Assembly: GCA_025800145.1 (NCBI GenBank)
Contig: JAOXSH010000037.1
Location: 1-64,000, forward strand
From: Cohaesibacter sp.
GTDB lineage: Bacteria; Pseudomonadota; Alphaproteobacteria; Rhizobiales; Cohaesibacteraceae
Direction: 5' to 3'
Length of the DNA stretch: 64,000 bases
The notes under the pieces are model-generated. The model was not told the origin of the DNA. It did no database searches and was given only the letters and a program-made list of their open reading frames with translations. The translations under genes and the position numbers were made by a program. Shown in pieces: positions 43,179-51,874 of this stretch; position 1 is the first letter of the stretch; every line of letters begins with the position of its first letter.

Positions 43179-43498
43179 TACCAAAGGCATGAAAGATTGA
43201 CCCATAGGATGCCTTGGAATGGTTTACTGGCAAGGCGTCGGCTCGATCGGACAATGCCGGGGCATTTTCTTTTTTGATGCGAACCTTTTGCATTGAATTG
43301 TCAAGACAATTCAATGAGGCGCACCCTAGAAAGACAACGCAGCTCAGTGAGTCATTTCAAGGCACCGAAGGCCGGTTTTATTGGCTTTCTGGACTGCGTC
43401 GCTCTTGCTTTGTGGTCAACCAGACCATGGCAGCAAAAGCGTCTTACCAGAAAGCCAATAAATCCAGTCATATGGGTTAATCTTTCGTGCCGTTGGTA
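43179..43498. mobile_element. Complete 320-bp TACCAACGGCA-ended miniature element
   Basis: Bounded by inverted ends of about 28 bp: TACCAAAGGCATGAAAGATT at 43179 and its reverse-complement form (...CTTTCGTGCCGTTGGTA) at 43471-43498, with a perfect 12-bp-arm palindrome inside (43291-43316, CATTGAATTGTC/GACAATTCAATG). The left 76 bp recur in inverse orientation at the window start (1-76). No transposase is encoded; short frames inside have no coding character. This fits a miniature inverted-repeat element (MITE). Confidence 0.75.
43471..43498 (-). repeat. Right inverted end of the 320-bp miniature element
   Basis: TATGGGTTAATCTTTCGTGC followed by CGTTGGTA, 27 of 28 bases like other full-length termini in the window (18653-18681). 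It closes the element that begins at 43179. Confidence 0.75.
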
Positions 43499-43517
43499 TA
43501 ACAGTTTATGATAGGAA

Positions 43518-43547
43518 AAGTCCGGTCTTTTGGCCGGGCTTTTTTTG
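43518..43547 (+). terminator. Terminator downstream of the RTX-phosphotransferase unit
   Basis: AAGTCCGGTC (43518-43527) pairs with GGCCGGGCTT (43532-43541) with two G-U pairs, followed by six T. It lies beyond the miniature element, 340 bp after the phosphotransferase stop. Confidence 0.8.
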
Positions 43548-43614
43548 TTGGCAAGTGGCTAGTCTTTTCCCCTATGATATTGGCTTTGCGTTGCCCTTGT
43601 TGGCGAAAGATTCT

Positions 43615-43877
43615 AGGTTGAGGACTCATATTATTGTTGCTTACGGTCCTTCTGTGCTGTTTGAGTTCAAGACGCGAAACTGTCGGAAATCTGATTGATT
43701 TTCAAAGTTTTGCAACGCTGAAATCAATCAGCACAGAAGGATCCAAAGGACGATAAAACGGCTGCGATCTAGCTGCTTTATGAGTTTGAAAGGGGAGCCA
43801 CCCCATACAAACTCATAGAACAACCAGCTCTTTGCCGTTTTGACGCCGAAAACAGCAATAATGTGAGTTCTCAACCT
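43615..43877. mobile_element. 263-bp element with terminal inverted repeats next to nadE
   Basis: AGGTTGAGGACTCATATTAT... (43615-43636) and its inverse at 43856-43877 match at 20 of 22 positions. Inside are further inverted pairs: CTTCTGTGCTG/CAGCACAGAAG (about 43649-43659 and 43729-43739), TGATTGATTT/AAATCAATCA (43692-43701, 43721-43730) and TATGAGTTTG/CAAACTCATA (43779-43788, 43808-43817). There is no coding sequence. It looks like a miniature element that has inserted just before nadE, and its right end lies in the apparent 5' part of the nadE frame. Confidence 0.65.
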
Positions 43878-43916
43878 GCCCCTAAGGGTGATCGATATTC
43901 AGACAGGATATGCCTT

Positions 43917-45581
43917 GTGACTGACAGACTTGTTTTCAGCCTTGCCCAGCTTAACCCGGTTTTGGGAGATGTACGCGGCAATTTGGAAAAAGCCAGAGCT
44001 GCTCATGCCAAAGCAGTGAAGCAGGGGGCTGATTTGCTGGTTTTGTCTGAATTGTTCATTTGTGGTTATCCGCCGGAAGACCTGGTTCTAAAGCCCGCTT
44101 TTCAGCGTGCTTGCCGCCATGCGGTGGAAGAGCTGGCAGGGAGCACAAATGGCGATGCACCGGCTATTTTAATTGGTACGCCATGGGAAGAAGCGGGTAA
44201 GCTTTACAATGCTGTTTGTCTGTTGGATGATGGCGAGGTCAAAGCTGTTCGCTATAAGGTTGATTTGCCCAATTATGGCGTTTTTGATGAAAAACGCGTT
44301 TTTGAGGCTGGGCCTTTTCCCGGTCCTGTTGGCTTTCGTGGGGTGCGGTTGGGGGTACCAATTTGTGAGGATATCTGGGATAGCGAGGTCTGCGAATGTC
44401 TGGAAGAGACAGGCGCTGAAATTCTCGTTGTGCCCAATGGCTCGCCTTATATTCTTGGCAAAAGCGATATTCGACAGCAGATTGCTATACAACGTGTTGT
44501 AGAGACGTCCCTGCCGCTGGTTTATCTCAATCAGATTGGCGGACAGGATGAGCTGGTTTTTGATGGGGCTTCTTTTGCCTTGAACGCAGACCGCTCTTTG
44601 GCCTTGCAGATGAAGGCTTTTGTTGAGGATCAGGTGGTGCTGGTTGCCGAGCGCAATGATGAGGGCTGGCGCTTGTCAGGCCCGGTAGCACCTGTTGCAG
44701 ATCGTGATGCCAATGCATGGTCTGCCTGTATGTTGGGTTTGCGCGATTATGTGAATAAGAACCGTTTTCCCGGTGTTGTGCTTGGTCTATCTGGCGGCAT
44801 TGATAGTGCGATTTGTGCTGCTTTGGCTGTGGATGCCTTGGGGCCGGAGCGTGTCTATTGTGTGATGTTGCCTTATCGCTATACCTCTGAAGAGAGTTTC
44901 AAGGACGCTGAGGATTGCGCCAAGGCACTTGGGGTTCGCTATGACATCGTGCCGATTAAGGATCCGGTCGAAGGCTTTGCTTCTGTGTTGTCTCCTTTGT
45001 TTGAGGGGACTGATCAGGGGGTAACGGAAGAGAATTTGCAATCGCGAGCGCGCGGCACCATTCTGATGGCGATTTCCAATAAATTTGGCGATATGGTGGT
45101 CACGACAGGCAATAAATCCGAAATGTCTGTTGGCTATGCGACGCTTTATGGAGATATGAATGGAGGCTTTAACCCCATTAAAGATCTCTATAAAATGCAG
45201 GTCTATCACTTATCAGCTTGGCGCAATGATCATAAGCCCGTTGGTGCAATGGGGCCATCTGGTGAGGTTATCCCCGCCAATATCATCTCCAAAGCTCCCA
45301 CGGCGGAATTGCGGGAAAATCAGACAGATCAGGACAGTTTGCCTGATTATCCGGTGTTGGATGACATCCTTGAATGTCTGGTGGAAAAGGAATTGTCGGT
45401 GCGTGAAATTGTTGGGCGCGGACATCCTGAGGATTTGGTGCACCGGATCGAACATTTGCTTTACATTGCCGAATATAAGCGTCGTCAATCGGCGCCGGGT
45501 GTGAAGCTGACAGACAAGAATTTTGGTCGGGATCGTCGCTATCCCATTACCAATGGCTTTAGAGATCGCGGCAATATGTGA
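43917..45581 (+). CDS. nadE: Glutamine-dependent NAD+ synthetase
   Basis: A 554-residue two-domain enzyme making NAD+ from nicotinic acid adenine dinucleotide with glutamine as ammonia source. N-terminal nitrilase-type glutaminase: catalytic Glu in LSELFICGYPPEDL, Lys in VRYKVDLPNYGVFDEKR, Cys in GVPICEDIWD. C-terminal synthetase: ATP-pyrophosphatase P-loop GLSGGIDSAICAALA, then GNKSEMSVGYATLYGDMNGGFNPIKDLYK. I prefer the GTG at 43917 (AGGA eight bases upstream; VTDRLVFSLAQLNP is the usual family start). An upstream GTG at 43863 lies in the terminal repeat of the inserted element. Confidence 0.96.
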   Translation: MTDRLVFSLAQLNPVLGDVRGNLEKARAAHAKAVKQGADLLVLSELFICGYPPEDLVLKPAFQRACRHAVEELAGSTNGDAPAILIGTPWEEAGKLYNAVCLLDDGEVKAVRYKVDLPNYGVFDEKRVFEAGPFPGPVGFRGVRLGVPICEDIWDSEVCECLEETGAEILVVPNGSPYILGKSDIRQQIAIQRVVETSLPLVYLNQIGGQDELVFDGASFALNADRSLALQMKAFVEDQVVLVAERNDEGWRLSGPVAPVADRDANAWSACMLGLRDYVNKNRFPGVVLGLSGGIDSAICAALAVDALGPERVYCVMLPYRYTSEESFKDAEDCAKALGVRYDIVPIKDPVEGFASVLSPLFEGTDQGVTEENLQSRARGTILMAISNKFGDMVVTTGNKSEMSVGYATLYGDMNGGFNPIKDLYKMQVYHLSAWRNDHKPVGAMGPSGEVIPANIISKAPTAELRENQTDQDSLPDYPVLDDILECLVEKELSVREIVGRGHPEDLVHRIEHLLYIAEYKRRQSAPGVKLTDKNFGRDRRYPITNGFRDRGNM

Positions 45582-45620
45582 TTTTTGAGCCGATTTTACG
45601 ACTTTAGAAAAGAGCTGAAC

Positions 45621-46961
45621 ATGGCTGAAATTGTACGGTTTGCTCCGTCTCCCACTGGTAACATTCATATCGGCAATGCGCGCACGGCTTTGATCAATTG
45701 GCTGGTTGCGGTTAAAAGCCAAGGCGAATTTATTCTGCGCTTTGATGATACGGATGCAGAGCGTTCGCGTCAGGAATATGCAGATGGCATTGCCAAAGAT
45801 CTCGATTGGCTGGGCATCAAGCCTCACCGGGTTGAAAAGCAATCTGAACGCATGGCCTCTTATGATGAAGTTGCGCAAAAGCTCAAAGATATGGGGCGGC
45901 TTTATCCCTGTTATGAGACTGCTGATGAATTGGACCGTAAGCGCAAACGCCAGCGTGCCCGTGGCTTGCCCCCCGTTTATGATCGTGCAGCTTTGGCCCT
46001 GACTGATGAGCAAAAAGCGGCTTTTGAAGCCGAAGGCCGCAAGCCCCATTGGCGGTTTTTGCTGGATCAGGAAACCGTCAGCTGGTCTGATGGTGTACGC
46101 GGCGAGCAAAGCATCGAATGTGACAGTGTGTCCGATCCTGTCCTGATCCGGGGGGATGGGACATATTTATATACCTTGCCGTCAGTGATTGATGACATTG
46201 ATATGGGGGTGACAATGGTGATCCGTGGGGATGACCATGTGACCAATACTGCCGTTCAGATCCAACTTTTCCAGCTTTTGGCGGGTAAGGTTCCGAGCTT
46301 TTCGCATCATAATCTGTTGACCAGCGCCAGTGGGGAAGGTCTCTCCAAGCGACTTGGCTCGCTGTCTTTGCAATCCATGCGTGAGGAAGGCTATGAGGCG
46401 CTTTCTGTCGCGATTTTTGCTGTTCTGATCGGCACGTCCGAGCCTGTTCAACCTCTCGAAACTATGGAATCTTTGGCCGATTTGTTCGCATTGGACAAAG
46501 TGTCTCGCAATGCCTCCAAATTTGATATGGCTGATTTGGGGCCATTGAATGCGCGGCTTTTGCATGAAAAGAGCTTTGATACGGTGCACGCGCGCCTTGC
46601 AGCTGATGGTGTTGGCGGCGATGAGGCCTTTTGGTTGGCGGTTCGTGGCAATATCGAAAAGCTTTCTGATGCCAAGGACTGGTGGGATATTGTTGAGCAA
46701 GGGTTGCCAGCGGATGCTGTCGCCAAATTGGACGAAGATGCCGATTTTTACGCGACGGCCAAGGCCCTTTTGCCGGCTGAGCCTTGGGACAATACGACCT
46801 GGAAAAGCTGGACCAATGCTGTCAAAGCCGAGACAGGGCGCAAAGGCAAAGGACTTTTCATGCCGCTGCGTGTTGCCTTAACCGGACGTGGCCATGGACC
46901 AGAGCTGGCGGCCTTTTTGCCTATTCTTGGCTACCAAAAAACTTTGGACCGACTATCCTGA
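45621..46961 (+). CDS. gltX: Glutamyl-tRNA synthetase
   Basis: A 446-residue class I synthetase. HIGH-type motif in [18 protein letters not shown], the zinc-free alpha-proteobacterial insertion around [36 protein letters not shown] and the KMSKS-type loop [10 protein letters not shown], where the first Lys is Gly. The C-terminal anticodon-binding half is short. Many alphaproteobacteria have two gltX genes; length and the GLSKR variant suit the second type, which can charge tRNA-Glu or tRNA-Gln. ATG 45621 is preceded by AGAG; it follows nadE after 39 bp and may be co-transcribed. The 3' end overlaps the converging DUF2865 gene by 41 bp. Confidence 0.94.
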   Translation: MAEIVRFAPSPTGNIHIGNARTALINWLVAVKSQGEFILRFDDTDAERSRQEYADGIAKDLDWLGIKPHRVEKQSERMASYDEVAQKLKDMGRLYPCYETADELDRKRKRQRARGLPPVYDRAALALTDEQKAAFEAEGRKPHWRFLLDQETVSWSDGVRGEQSIECDSVSDPVLIRGDGTYLYTLPSVIDDIDMGVTMVIRGDDHVTNTAVQIQLFQLLAGKVPSFSHHNLLTSASGEGLSKRLGSLSLQSMREEGYEALSVAIFAVLIGTSEPVQPLETMESLADLFALDKVSRNASKFDMADLGPLNARLLHEKSFDTVHARLAADGVGGDEAFWLAVRGNIEKLSDAKDWWDIVEQGLPADAVAKLDEDADFYATAKALLPAEPWDNTTWKSWTNAVKAETGRKGKGLFMPLRVALTGRGHGPELAAFLPILGYQKTLDRLS

Positions 46962-48036
46962 TTGAGCGGCCATCAGCAGCTTGGACGAGTTTCTTGTCCG
47001 AGCTGACTTTTGGTGGTTTGTAAGGATTGAAGGGAATGCCCTGCAATTGGGCTTGCCTTGTGTCCGGGTCGATTGAGCGGTCTGGCTTTGGCATCGGAAT
47101 GGGCACCAAGGGGCCAGACCTTGCTGGTGTCAATGGTTGGCTGGTTTTTAAATCCGGCAAGCGTTGGCTTTGGGGTAAGTCGCTTTTGCTGACACTTTCC
47201 AGTGCGCTTTGTGGCCTTTGACAGCTGCATCCTTTGACATATTCTGTGCGATATTTGAATGCGGTTTCCAGACGACGATAGGGCGTGCCGTCGGGGGTGC
47301 GCATGTCTTCGGGGCCTTCGCCGGGATTGTTATAGATATAAAGGCGGGCGTCGGTGCCGGGGCAATTTGCCTGACAAATGTCGGCATCGCGCGCAAAATT
47401 GCCTTGTGTGGTTGAGAAGCTGACCGGGAAGAAATAGCCATCGCAGGTGCGCACGCAAACGGTACGATAGGTGCCGACTTTTGGCATTTCATAGCTTGGT
47501 TCTTGCAGGCGTTGTTGGCCAAATAGAGCACCAAACAGCCCCCGGCGCTGGGCGGGGCGCTGATCTTCAAAGGCTGTATATTGTGCGCCACAGCGGGCAT
47601 TGGCAAGTTTTTGGACAATGTCTGCTTTTTGCGCGCCTTTCTTGACCGGGGCTTTATAGCGGCTGCGCTTCTTTTCTAATTTTGCCAGATTGCGCTGCAT
47701 TTTATCAATGCGTTTCATCAGAGCTGGGCAGGTTGCTTTTGGCTGGCGACGGAAAAGGAAGCCGCCGCCAAGGCATCCATCGCGCTTTGCTGTGCGCATG
47801 GCGGTATCAATCTGGGCTTGTTGCTTGTGAAAGGCGGCGTCATATTTGGCAAAATTGCGGGCACTGCGTGATTGACCTGATCGTTGGAGACGGGCCAATT
47901 GCCCTTCCAAGTGTGCGCAATAGCGGGCTTTTTGTTGAGCCTTATTTTGCGCCAATGCAGGGGATGGAATGATGAGGGGCGTCATCAGCAGGCTAACCAT
48001 GAAAAGAAAGAGGGCTGAATGTCTGCGTCGTCCCAT
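46921..48036 (-). CDS. DUF2865 domain exported protein
   Basis: A 371-residue exported protein with a signal peptide (about 1-29, cleaved after PALAQ). Residues about 35-140 form a basic coiled coil ([13 protein letters not shown]...[17 protein letters not shown]). The DUF2865 core follows (about 190-275): [40 protein letters not shown] and YVKGCSCQ, with six conserved cysteines in likely disulfides. Function is unknown; the family is found mainly in Hyphomicrobiales. It converges on and overlaps gltX. Confidence 0.9.
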   Translation of the reverse strand: MGRRRHSALFLFMVSLLMTPLIIPSPALAQNKAQQKARYCAHLEGQLARLQRSGQSRSARNFAKYDAAFHKQQAQIDTAMRTAKRDGCLGGGFLFRRQPKATCPALMKRIDKMQRNLAKLEKKRSRYKAPVKKGAQKADIVQKLANARCGAQYTAFEDQRPAQRRGLFGALFGQQRLQEPSYEMPKVGTYRTVCVRTCDGYFFPVSFSTTQGNFARDADICQANCPGTDARLYIYNNPGEGPEDMRTPDGTPYRRLETAFKYRTEYVKGCSCQRPQSALESVSKSDLPQSQRLPDLKTSQPLTPARSGPLVPIPMPKPDRSIDPDTRQAQLQGIPFNPYKPPKVSSDKKLVQAADGRSIRIVGPKFFGSQE

Positions 48037-48364
48037 GATCTATCCAGATTATCTGCTGTTTGGTGTTTTGGAGCCTTAAAAGTCTGATGTCAGAATCACA
48101 CTTAATTGAGGCGAAATTATTGTTGTTTCTTGCCATCAGGTCAAATTATCAGTTTTATTTTGACATCTTTATTTTGACATCGGGCTAACAGGAAAAGAGG
48201 CAAATTTTTCTGTGATCGCTTTTGGGATTTGTTTGTTGATTTTATGGAAATGAAAAAAGGCTCTGTCGCAGGGCAAAAAAGTAGGATAAGAGAAGCCGCA
48301 ATAGCATTTTTCAGCGAATTGCGTTTGGGCGCCTGCTTTGAAAATGCACATATTTTGACAGAAG
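48037..48364. other. Divergent intergenic region with a 14-bp tandem repeat
   Basis: A 328-bp AT-rich region between the DUF2865 and flavin reductase genes. TTTATTTTGACATC is repeated exactly in tandem at 48154-48167 and 48168-48181. Each unit contains TTGACA, so they may be -35 boxes or a repeated operator. No gene was recognised. Confidence 0.5.
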
Positions 48365-48856
48365 ATGGTGCTTGATATGGATGGAATGCGTCTTCGTAAG
48401 GCGATGAGCCAATATGCAACGGGAATCGCAGTGGCGACCACTTTGGATGAGGACGGTTTGCCCCATGGTCTGACCATCAATTCGTTCAATTCGGTCTCGC
48501 TGGACCCTCCCTTGGTGCTTTGGTCGCTGTCTCACAAATCTGGCAATCTGGAAGCCTTCACACAGTCGGGCCATTTTGCCATCAATATTTTGAGCCAGCA
48601 GCAAAAAGATATTTCCATGCGATTTGCGACCCCGGATGTCGACCGTTTTGCAGGCACTGACTGGCAAAAAGGAAAACTTGGATCGCCAGTCCTTTCAGGT
48701 GTTGTGGCCTCTATGGATTGCAAGGTCGAGCAAATGGTGGAAGGTGGGGATCATGTGATCTTCATTGGTCGGGTTGTCGAAGCCAACCACACAGATTCAC
48801 CACCTTTGTTATATCATGGTGGAGCTTATCATTCTTTGGGGCCTGTTTTGGATTAG
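48365..48856 (+). CDS. Flavin reductase family protein
   Basis: A 163-residue split-barrel FMN-binding protein, similar to the small reductase partners of two-component flavin monooxygenases. Visible: LRKAMSQYATGIAVATT, HGLTINSFNSVSLDPPLVLWSL (FMN phosphate region), GHFAINILSQQQKDISMRFA and the Gly-Asp-His signature GGDHVIFIGRV. It would reduce FMN or FAD with NAD(P)H. No oxygenase gene lies next to it. Start may be ATG 48365, 48377 or 48386. Confidence 0.9.
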   Translation: MVLDMDGMRLRKAMSQYATGIAVATTLDEDGLPHGLTINSFNSVSLDPPLVLWSLSHKSGNLEAFTQSGHFAINILSQQQKDISMRFATPDVDRFAGTDWQKGKLGSPVLSGVVASMDCKVEQMVEGGDHVIFIGRVVEANHTDSPPLLYHGGAYHSLGPVLD

Positions 48857-49092
48857 GATAAAGTTTTATCTGATCTGTAGCGATTGCGAGAGCGTATCTG
48901 ATTGCTTTTTGAGTGGTTAGGTGCGCTTTTTATTTGTCTTTATGGGCTTTGCGGCTTTGTTTCTTGACAATGGTTTCTTTTGAAACTAATTTGCTCTCAG
49001 TTTGATTATAGTCGCAAATTCTGGCCATTTTTGGCTGGATTGCGGGGGAATTGGGCAGCATTGTCTGGGTGGAGAAGCAAAGAGGGACGCAG

Positions 49093-50106
49093 ATGAAACT
49101 CGCAACATTGCGCGATGGCACCAGAGATGGTCGACTGGTTGTTGTTTCCAAAGATTTGAGCCGCTATACACCGGCCACCAATGTGGGCAAAAGCATGCAG
49201 GCCGCGCTTGATGATTGGGCTTGCACAAAACCACAGCTTGAAGCTTTGGCGCAAGGCTTGGAAGATGGCCGTATCGCAGGAGAGGCCTTTGATCCGGTCA
49301 AATGTCTGTCACCTTTGCCCCGTGCCTATCAATGGGCGGATGGCTCTGCTTATGTCAATCATGTGGAATTGGTGCGCAAGGCGCGCAATGCCGCGATGCC
49401 TGAGACTTTTTGGACAGATCCTTTGATGTATCAAGGAGGCTCGGATACGTTTCTGGCCCCAAATGATCCCATTCAAATGGGGGATGAGGCTTGGGGCATT
49501 GATTTTGAAGGCGAGATTGCTGTCATTACCGGTGATGTGGCAATGGGGGCCGATCACAATGCCGCTGAAAAAGAAATTCGCCTGCTGATGCTGGTCAATG
49601 ATGTGTCCTTGCGCGGTTTGATTCCGGCTGAATTGGCCAAGGGCTTTGGGTTCTTTCAATCCAAACCTTCATCGGCTTTTTCTCCCGTTGCAGTGACGCC
49701 AGATGAATTGGGTGATGCGTGGCAAGAGGGCAAAGTGCATCTGCCGCTTGAGGTTACATATAATGACCAAGCTTTTGGCAAGGCAGAAGCTGGAATTGAT
49801 ATGACCTTTAATTTTCCCACCCTTGTGTCCCATGCAGCCAAGACGCGCCCATTGGGGGCCGGGGCTATTGTTGGCTCTGGCACTGTGTCCAACAAGCTCG
49901 ATGGTGGACCGGGCAAGCCCGTTTCCCAAGGCGGTGTTGGCTATAGCTGCATCGCCGAAATTCGGATGATTGAAACCATTGAAGAGGGCGCGCCAAAGAC
50001 GCCTTTCATGTGCTTTGGTGACCGGGTTGAGATTGAAATGAAAGATGCGTCTGGCCAATCCATTTTTGGCAAAATTTCGCAAAAAGTGGAGAAATATGAT
50101 GGCTAA
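49093..50106 (+). CDS. Fumarylacetoacetate hydrolase family protein
   Basis: A 337-residue FAH-fold enzyme. A small N-terminal domain (about 1-80) precedes the catalytic domain with the metal ligands: Asp-x-Glu-x-Glu in GIDFEGEIAV and the distal Asp in MLVNDVSLRG, plus FFQSKPSSAFSP and the GAGAIVGSGTVSN block. Such enzymes split C-C bonds in acylpyruvates, the best-known being fumarylacetoacetate in tyrosine breakdown; the exact substrate is open. AGAGGG precedes ATG 49093. It overlaps the next gene by 11 bases, so the two act together. Confidence 0.9.
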   Translation: MKLATLRDGTRDGRLVVVSKDLSRYTPATNVGKSMQAALDDWACTKPQLEALAQGLEDGRIAGEAFDPVKCLSPLPRAYQWADGSAYVNHVELVRKARNAAMPETFWTDPLMYQGGSDTFLAPNDPIQMGDEAWGIDFEGEIAVITGDVAMGADHNAAEKEIRLLMLVNDVSLRGLIPAELAKGFGFFQSKPSSAFSPVAVTPDELGDAWQEGKVHLPLEVTYNDQAFGKAEAGIDMTFNFPTLVSHAAKTRPLGAGAIVGSGTVSNKLDGGPGKPVSQGGVGYSCIAEIRMIETIEEGAPKTPFMCFGDRVEIEMKDASGQSIFGKISQKVEKYDG

Positions 50107-51052
50107 GGCATTTGCTTCTTCTGCCGATTTGGGGGAAAAAACCATCAGCTTTGATGAGATTGGCCCCGGTCTTTATGCGTTTACAGCGCAAGGCGATCCC
50201 AATTCCGGTGTGATTGTCGGTGATGATTGCTGCATGGTGATTGATGCGCAGGCAACACCAGTGGCGGCCCAAGAGGTCATAAAGCGCGTGCGCGCCATCA
50301 CGGATAAACCGATTAAATATGTTGTCCTGACCCATTATCATGCCGTGCGCGTACTGGGGGCATCCGGCTATGGGGCCGAACATCTGATCATGTCTGACAA
50401 AGCCCGCTCTATGGTGGTGGAACGCGGGGTTGAGGATTGGGCCTCTGAATTTGGCCGTATGCCGCGTTTGTTCAAGGAACCGGATTCCATTCCCGGTTTG
50501 ACATGGCCTACTCTGACATTCAAAGACCAAATGAGCGTTTATCTGGGCAAGCGTCGGGTGGATTTGATGCATCTGGGCCGTGCGCATACAGCGGGCGATA
50601 TTGTGGCTTGGGTGCCGGATAGCAAGGTGATGTTTGCAGGCGATATTGTGGAATATAAATCGGCCTGTTATTGCGGTGATGCCCATTTCACCGATTGGCC
50701 AACCACTTTGGATAATATTGCAGCCATGCAGCCGCAAGCTTTGGTTCCGGGGAGGGGGGCAGCTCTCACCACTACTGAAATGTGTGCGGAAGGTATAAAG
50801 CTGACACGGGATTTTCTGGTCAGCCATTATGAGCCTGTGGCACGGGCAGCAGCGCGTCAGGCTCCGTTGAAAGAGGCATTTGATATGTGCCGCGAGGTCT
50901 GTGATCCAAAATTCTCTGATTTTGTGATTTATGAGCATTGTCTGCCTTTCAATGTGGCGCGCGCCTATGATGAGGCCTCTGGCATTGACAATCCCCGGAT
51001 CTGGACAGCAGAACGGGATGTGCAAATGTGGGATGATTTGCAACTGAGCTAA
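50096..51052 (+). CDS. Metallo-beta-lactamase fold hydrolase with atypical metal motif
   Basis: A 318-residue MBL-fold protein, translationally coupled to the FAH-family gene (start ATG 50096 or 50099 inside that gene's end; GGAG upstream). Metal-site elements: THYHAVRVLG where the HxHxDH motif is expected (Asp and last His replaced by Val and Arg), LGRAHTAGDIVAWVP, VMFAGDIVEYKSA, and a late His (YEHCLPFNV). With two ligands missing it may bind one metal or have another activity. Quinone-related or ring-cleavage hydrolases in aromatic breakdown are possible, given its partner. It ends in a terminator at 51081-51120. Confidence 0.88.
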   Translation: MMAKAFASSADLGEKTISFDEIGPGLYAFTAQGDPNSGVIVGDDCCMVIDAQATPVAAQEVIKRVRAITDKPIKYVVLTHYHAVRVLGASGYGAEHLIMSDKARSMVVERGVEDWASEFGRMPRLFKEPDSIPGLTWPTLTFKDQMSVYLGKRRVDLMHLGRAHTAGDIVAWVPDSKVMFAGDIVEYKSACYCGDAHFTDWPTTLDNIAAMQPQALVPGRGAALTTTEMCAEGIKLTRDFLVSHYEPVARAAARQAPLKEAFDMCREVCDPKFSDFVIYEHCLPFNVARAYDEASGIDNPRIWTAERDVQMWDDLQLS

Positions 51053-51080
51053 CAGATTTATCGATTGCCTTGATCTTTTG

Positions 51081-51120
51081 AAAGCTGCTTTGAGCCTTGT
51101 ACTTGAAGCGGCTTTTCTTT
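51081..51120 (+). terminator. Terminator of the FAH-MBL operon
   Basis: AAAGCTGCTTTGAG (51081-51094) pairs with CTTGAAGCGGCTTT (51102-51115) with several G-U pairs, then TCTTTT. Confidence 0.7.
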
Positions 51121-51177
51121 TGCTCTCGACTTGCTATCGTTTGCGCAAAATCCCTCAGATTCGTACAACATTAAGGC

Positions 51178-51780
51178 ATGGCTATGGAGCAACCAGATAA
51201 GCAAAGGCAAAGAGCAGAGGCTGAACAGGACGGCATCTGGCGGGTGCCGCCGCTTTGGCTGGTGGTTGGTTGCTGGTGCCTTGCCTTGGGCTCTGGTCTG
51301 GTTTTGTTTGTTCATCTCTTGCCAGCTTTGCAGGCCTTGGCCGGAGGGCGTTTGCCAGACCAATTGCCCTTTGGCTATAGTCTGGAGGATGCACGGGGCA
51401 TCGTCTATCACCTTGGGCCAGAGGGGCGGCAGGCGGTGCAATATCCTTATCTTTTGCTGGATATTATGTTCGCGCTTGGCTTGTCTTCTGCCCTTTGCTC
51501 AAGCAGTCTGAGACTGTTGGGATATATCGGAGACTTTCGCAATCGTTTTGCCCGTTTGCTGCCTGTCATTGCTGTGGTAATGCCGATTTTAGCTGGATTG
51601 TTCGATCTTTGGGAAAATTGGCAAATCTGGCGGATGATGGAGCTTGGACTGGATATCCGTCAGGGGGATATTGCGTCATTAATCCGTGCGACGAGCTTTA
51701 AGTTTGGATTTTATCTATCTGGAATATCAGCATTTATTATTCTTTTTGTAATTAAACTATTACATAAAGAGGGGCGGTGA
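51178..51780 (+). CDS. Predicted four-segment inner-membrane protein
   Basis: A 200-residue protein that I do not recognise by family. Hydrophobic segments are visible at about 26-50 (PPLWLVVGCWCLALGSGLVL), 90-112 (YLLLDIMFALGLSSAL), 125-145 (LLPVIAVVMPILAGLFDLWE) and 172-192 (FYLSGISAFIILFVIKLL). The DLWENWQIW stretch after the third segment is acidic and aromatic. The polar N-terminus is short and the first Met may be 51178 or 51184. It stands between two terminators and forms its own unit. Confidence 0.75.
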   Translation: MAMEQPDKQRQRAEAEQDGIWRVPPLWLVVGCWCLALGSGLVLFVHLLPALQALAGGRLPDQLPFGYSLEDARGIVYHLGPEGRQAVQYPYLLLDIMFALGLSSALCSSSLRLLGYIGDFRNRFARLLPVIAVVMPILAGLFDLWENWQIWRMMELGLDIRQGDIASLIRATSFKFGFYLSGISAFIILFVIKLLHKEGR

Positions 51781-51817
51781 GTATAAGGGCAAGTTTTCCT
51801 TTTGCTAAAGGTCGTAA

Positions 51818-51853
51818 AAAAATTCCGGCGCAAGCTCATTGCGCCGGAATTTT
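51818..51853. terminator. Strong bidirectional terminator
   Basis: AAATTCCGGCGCAA and TTGCGCCGGAATTT around GCTCA, flanked by A- and T-runs, between the membrane-protein gene and the converging SulP gene. Confidence 0.9.
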
Positions 51854-51874
51854 ATATAATTAACTGAATTTCGG

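Noticed and set aside
43214..43480. Short open frame within the miniature element
   Set aside because: It runs through the terminal repeat and palindrome; the first part recurs only as repeat DNA. No ribosome site.
43917..45581. Riboswitch upstream of nadE suggested by stacked hairpins at 43646-43817
   Set aside because: The paired ends at 43615 and 43877 fit a miniature inserted element better, and no known NAD-responsive motif was recognised.
45213..46109. A 298-codon minus-strand frame across the nadE-gltX junction
   Set aside because: It spans the ends of two confident genes and the gap between them and has no protein-like domain.
50006..51043. A 345-codon open frame antisense to the MBL-fold gene
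   Set aside because: It follows the codon pattern of the true gene on the other strand; no ribosome site or recognisable domain.
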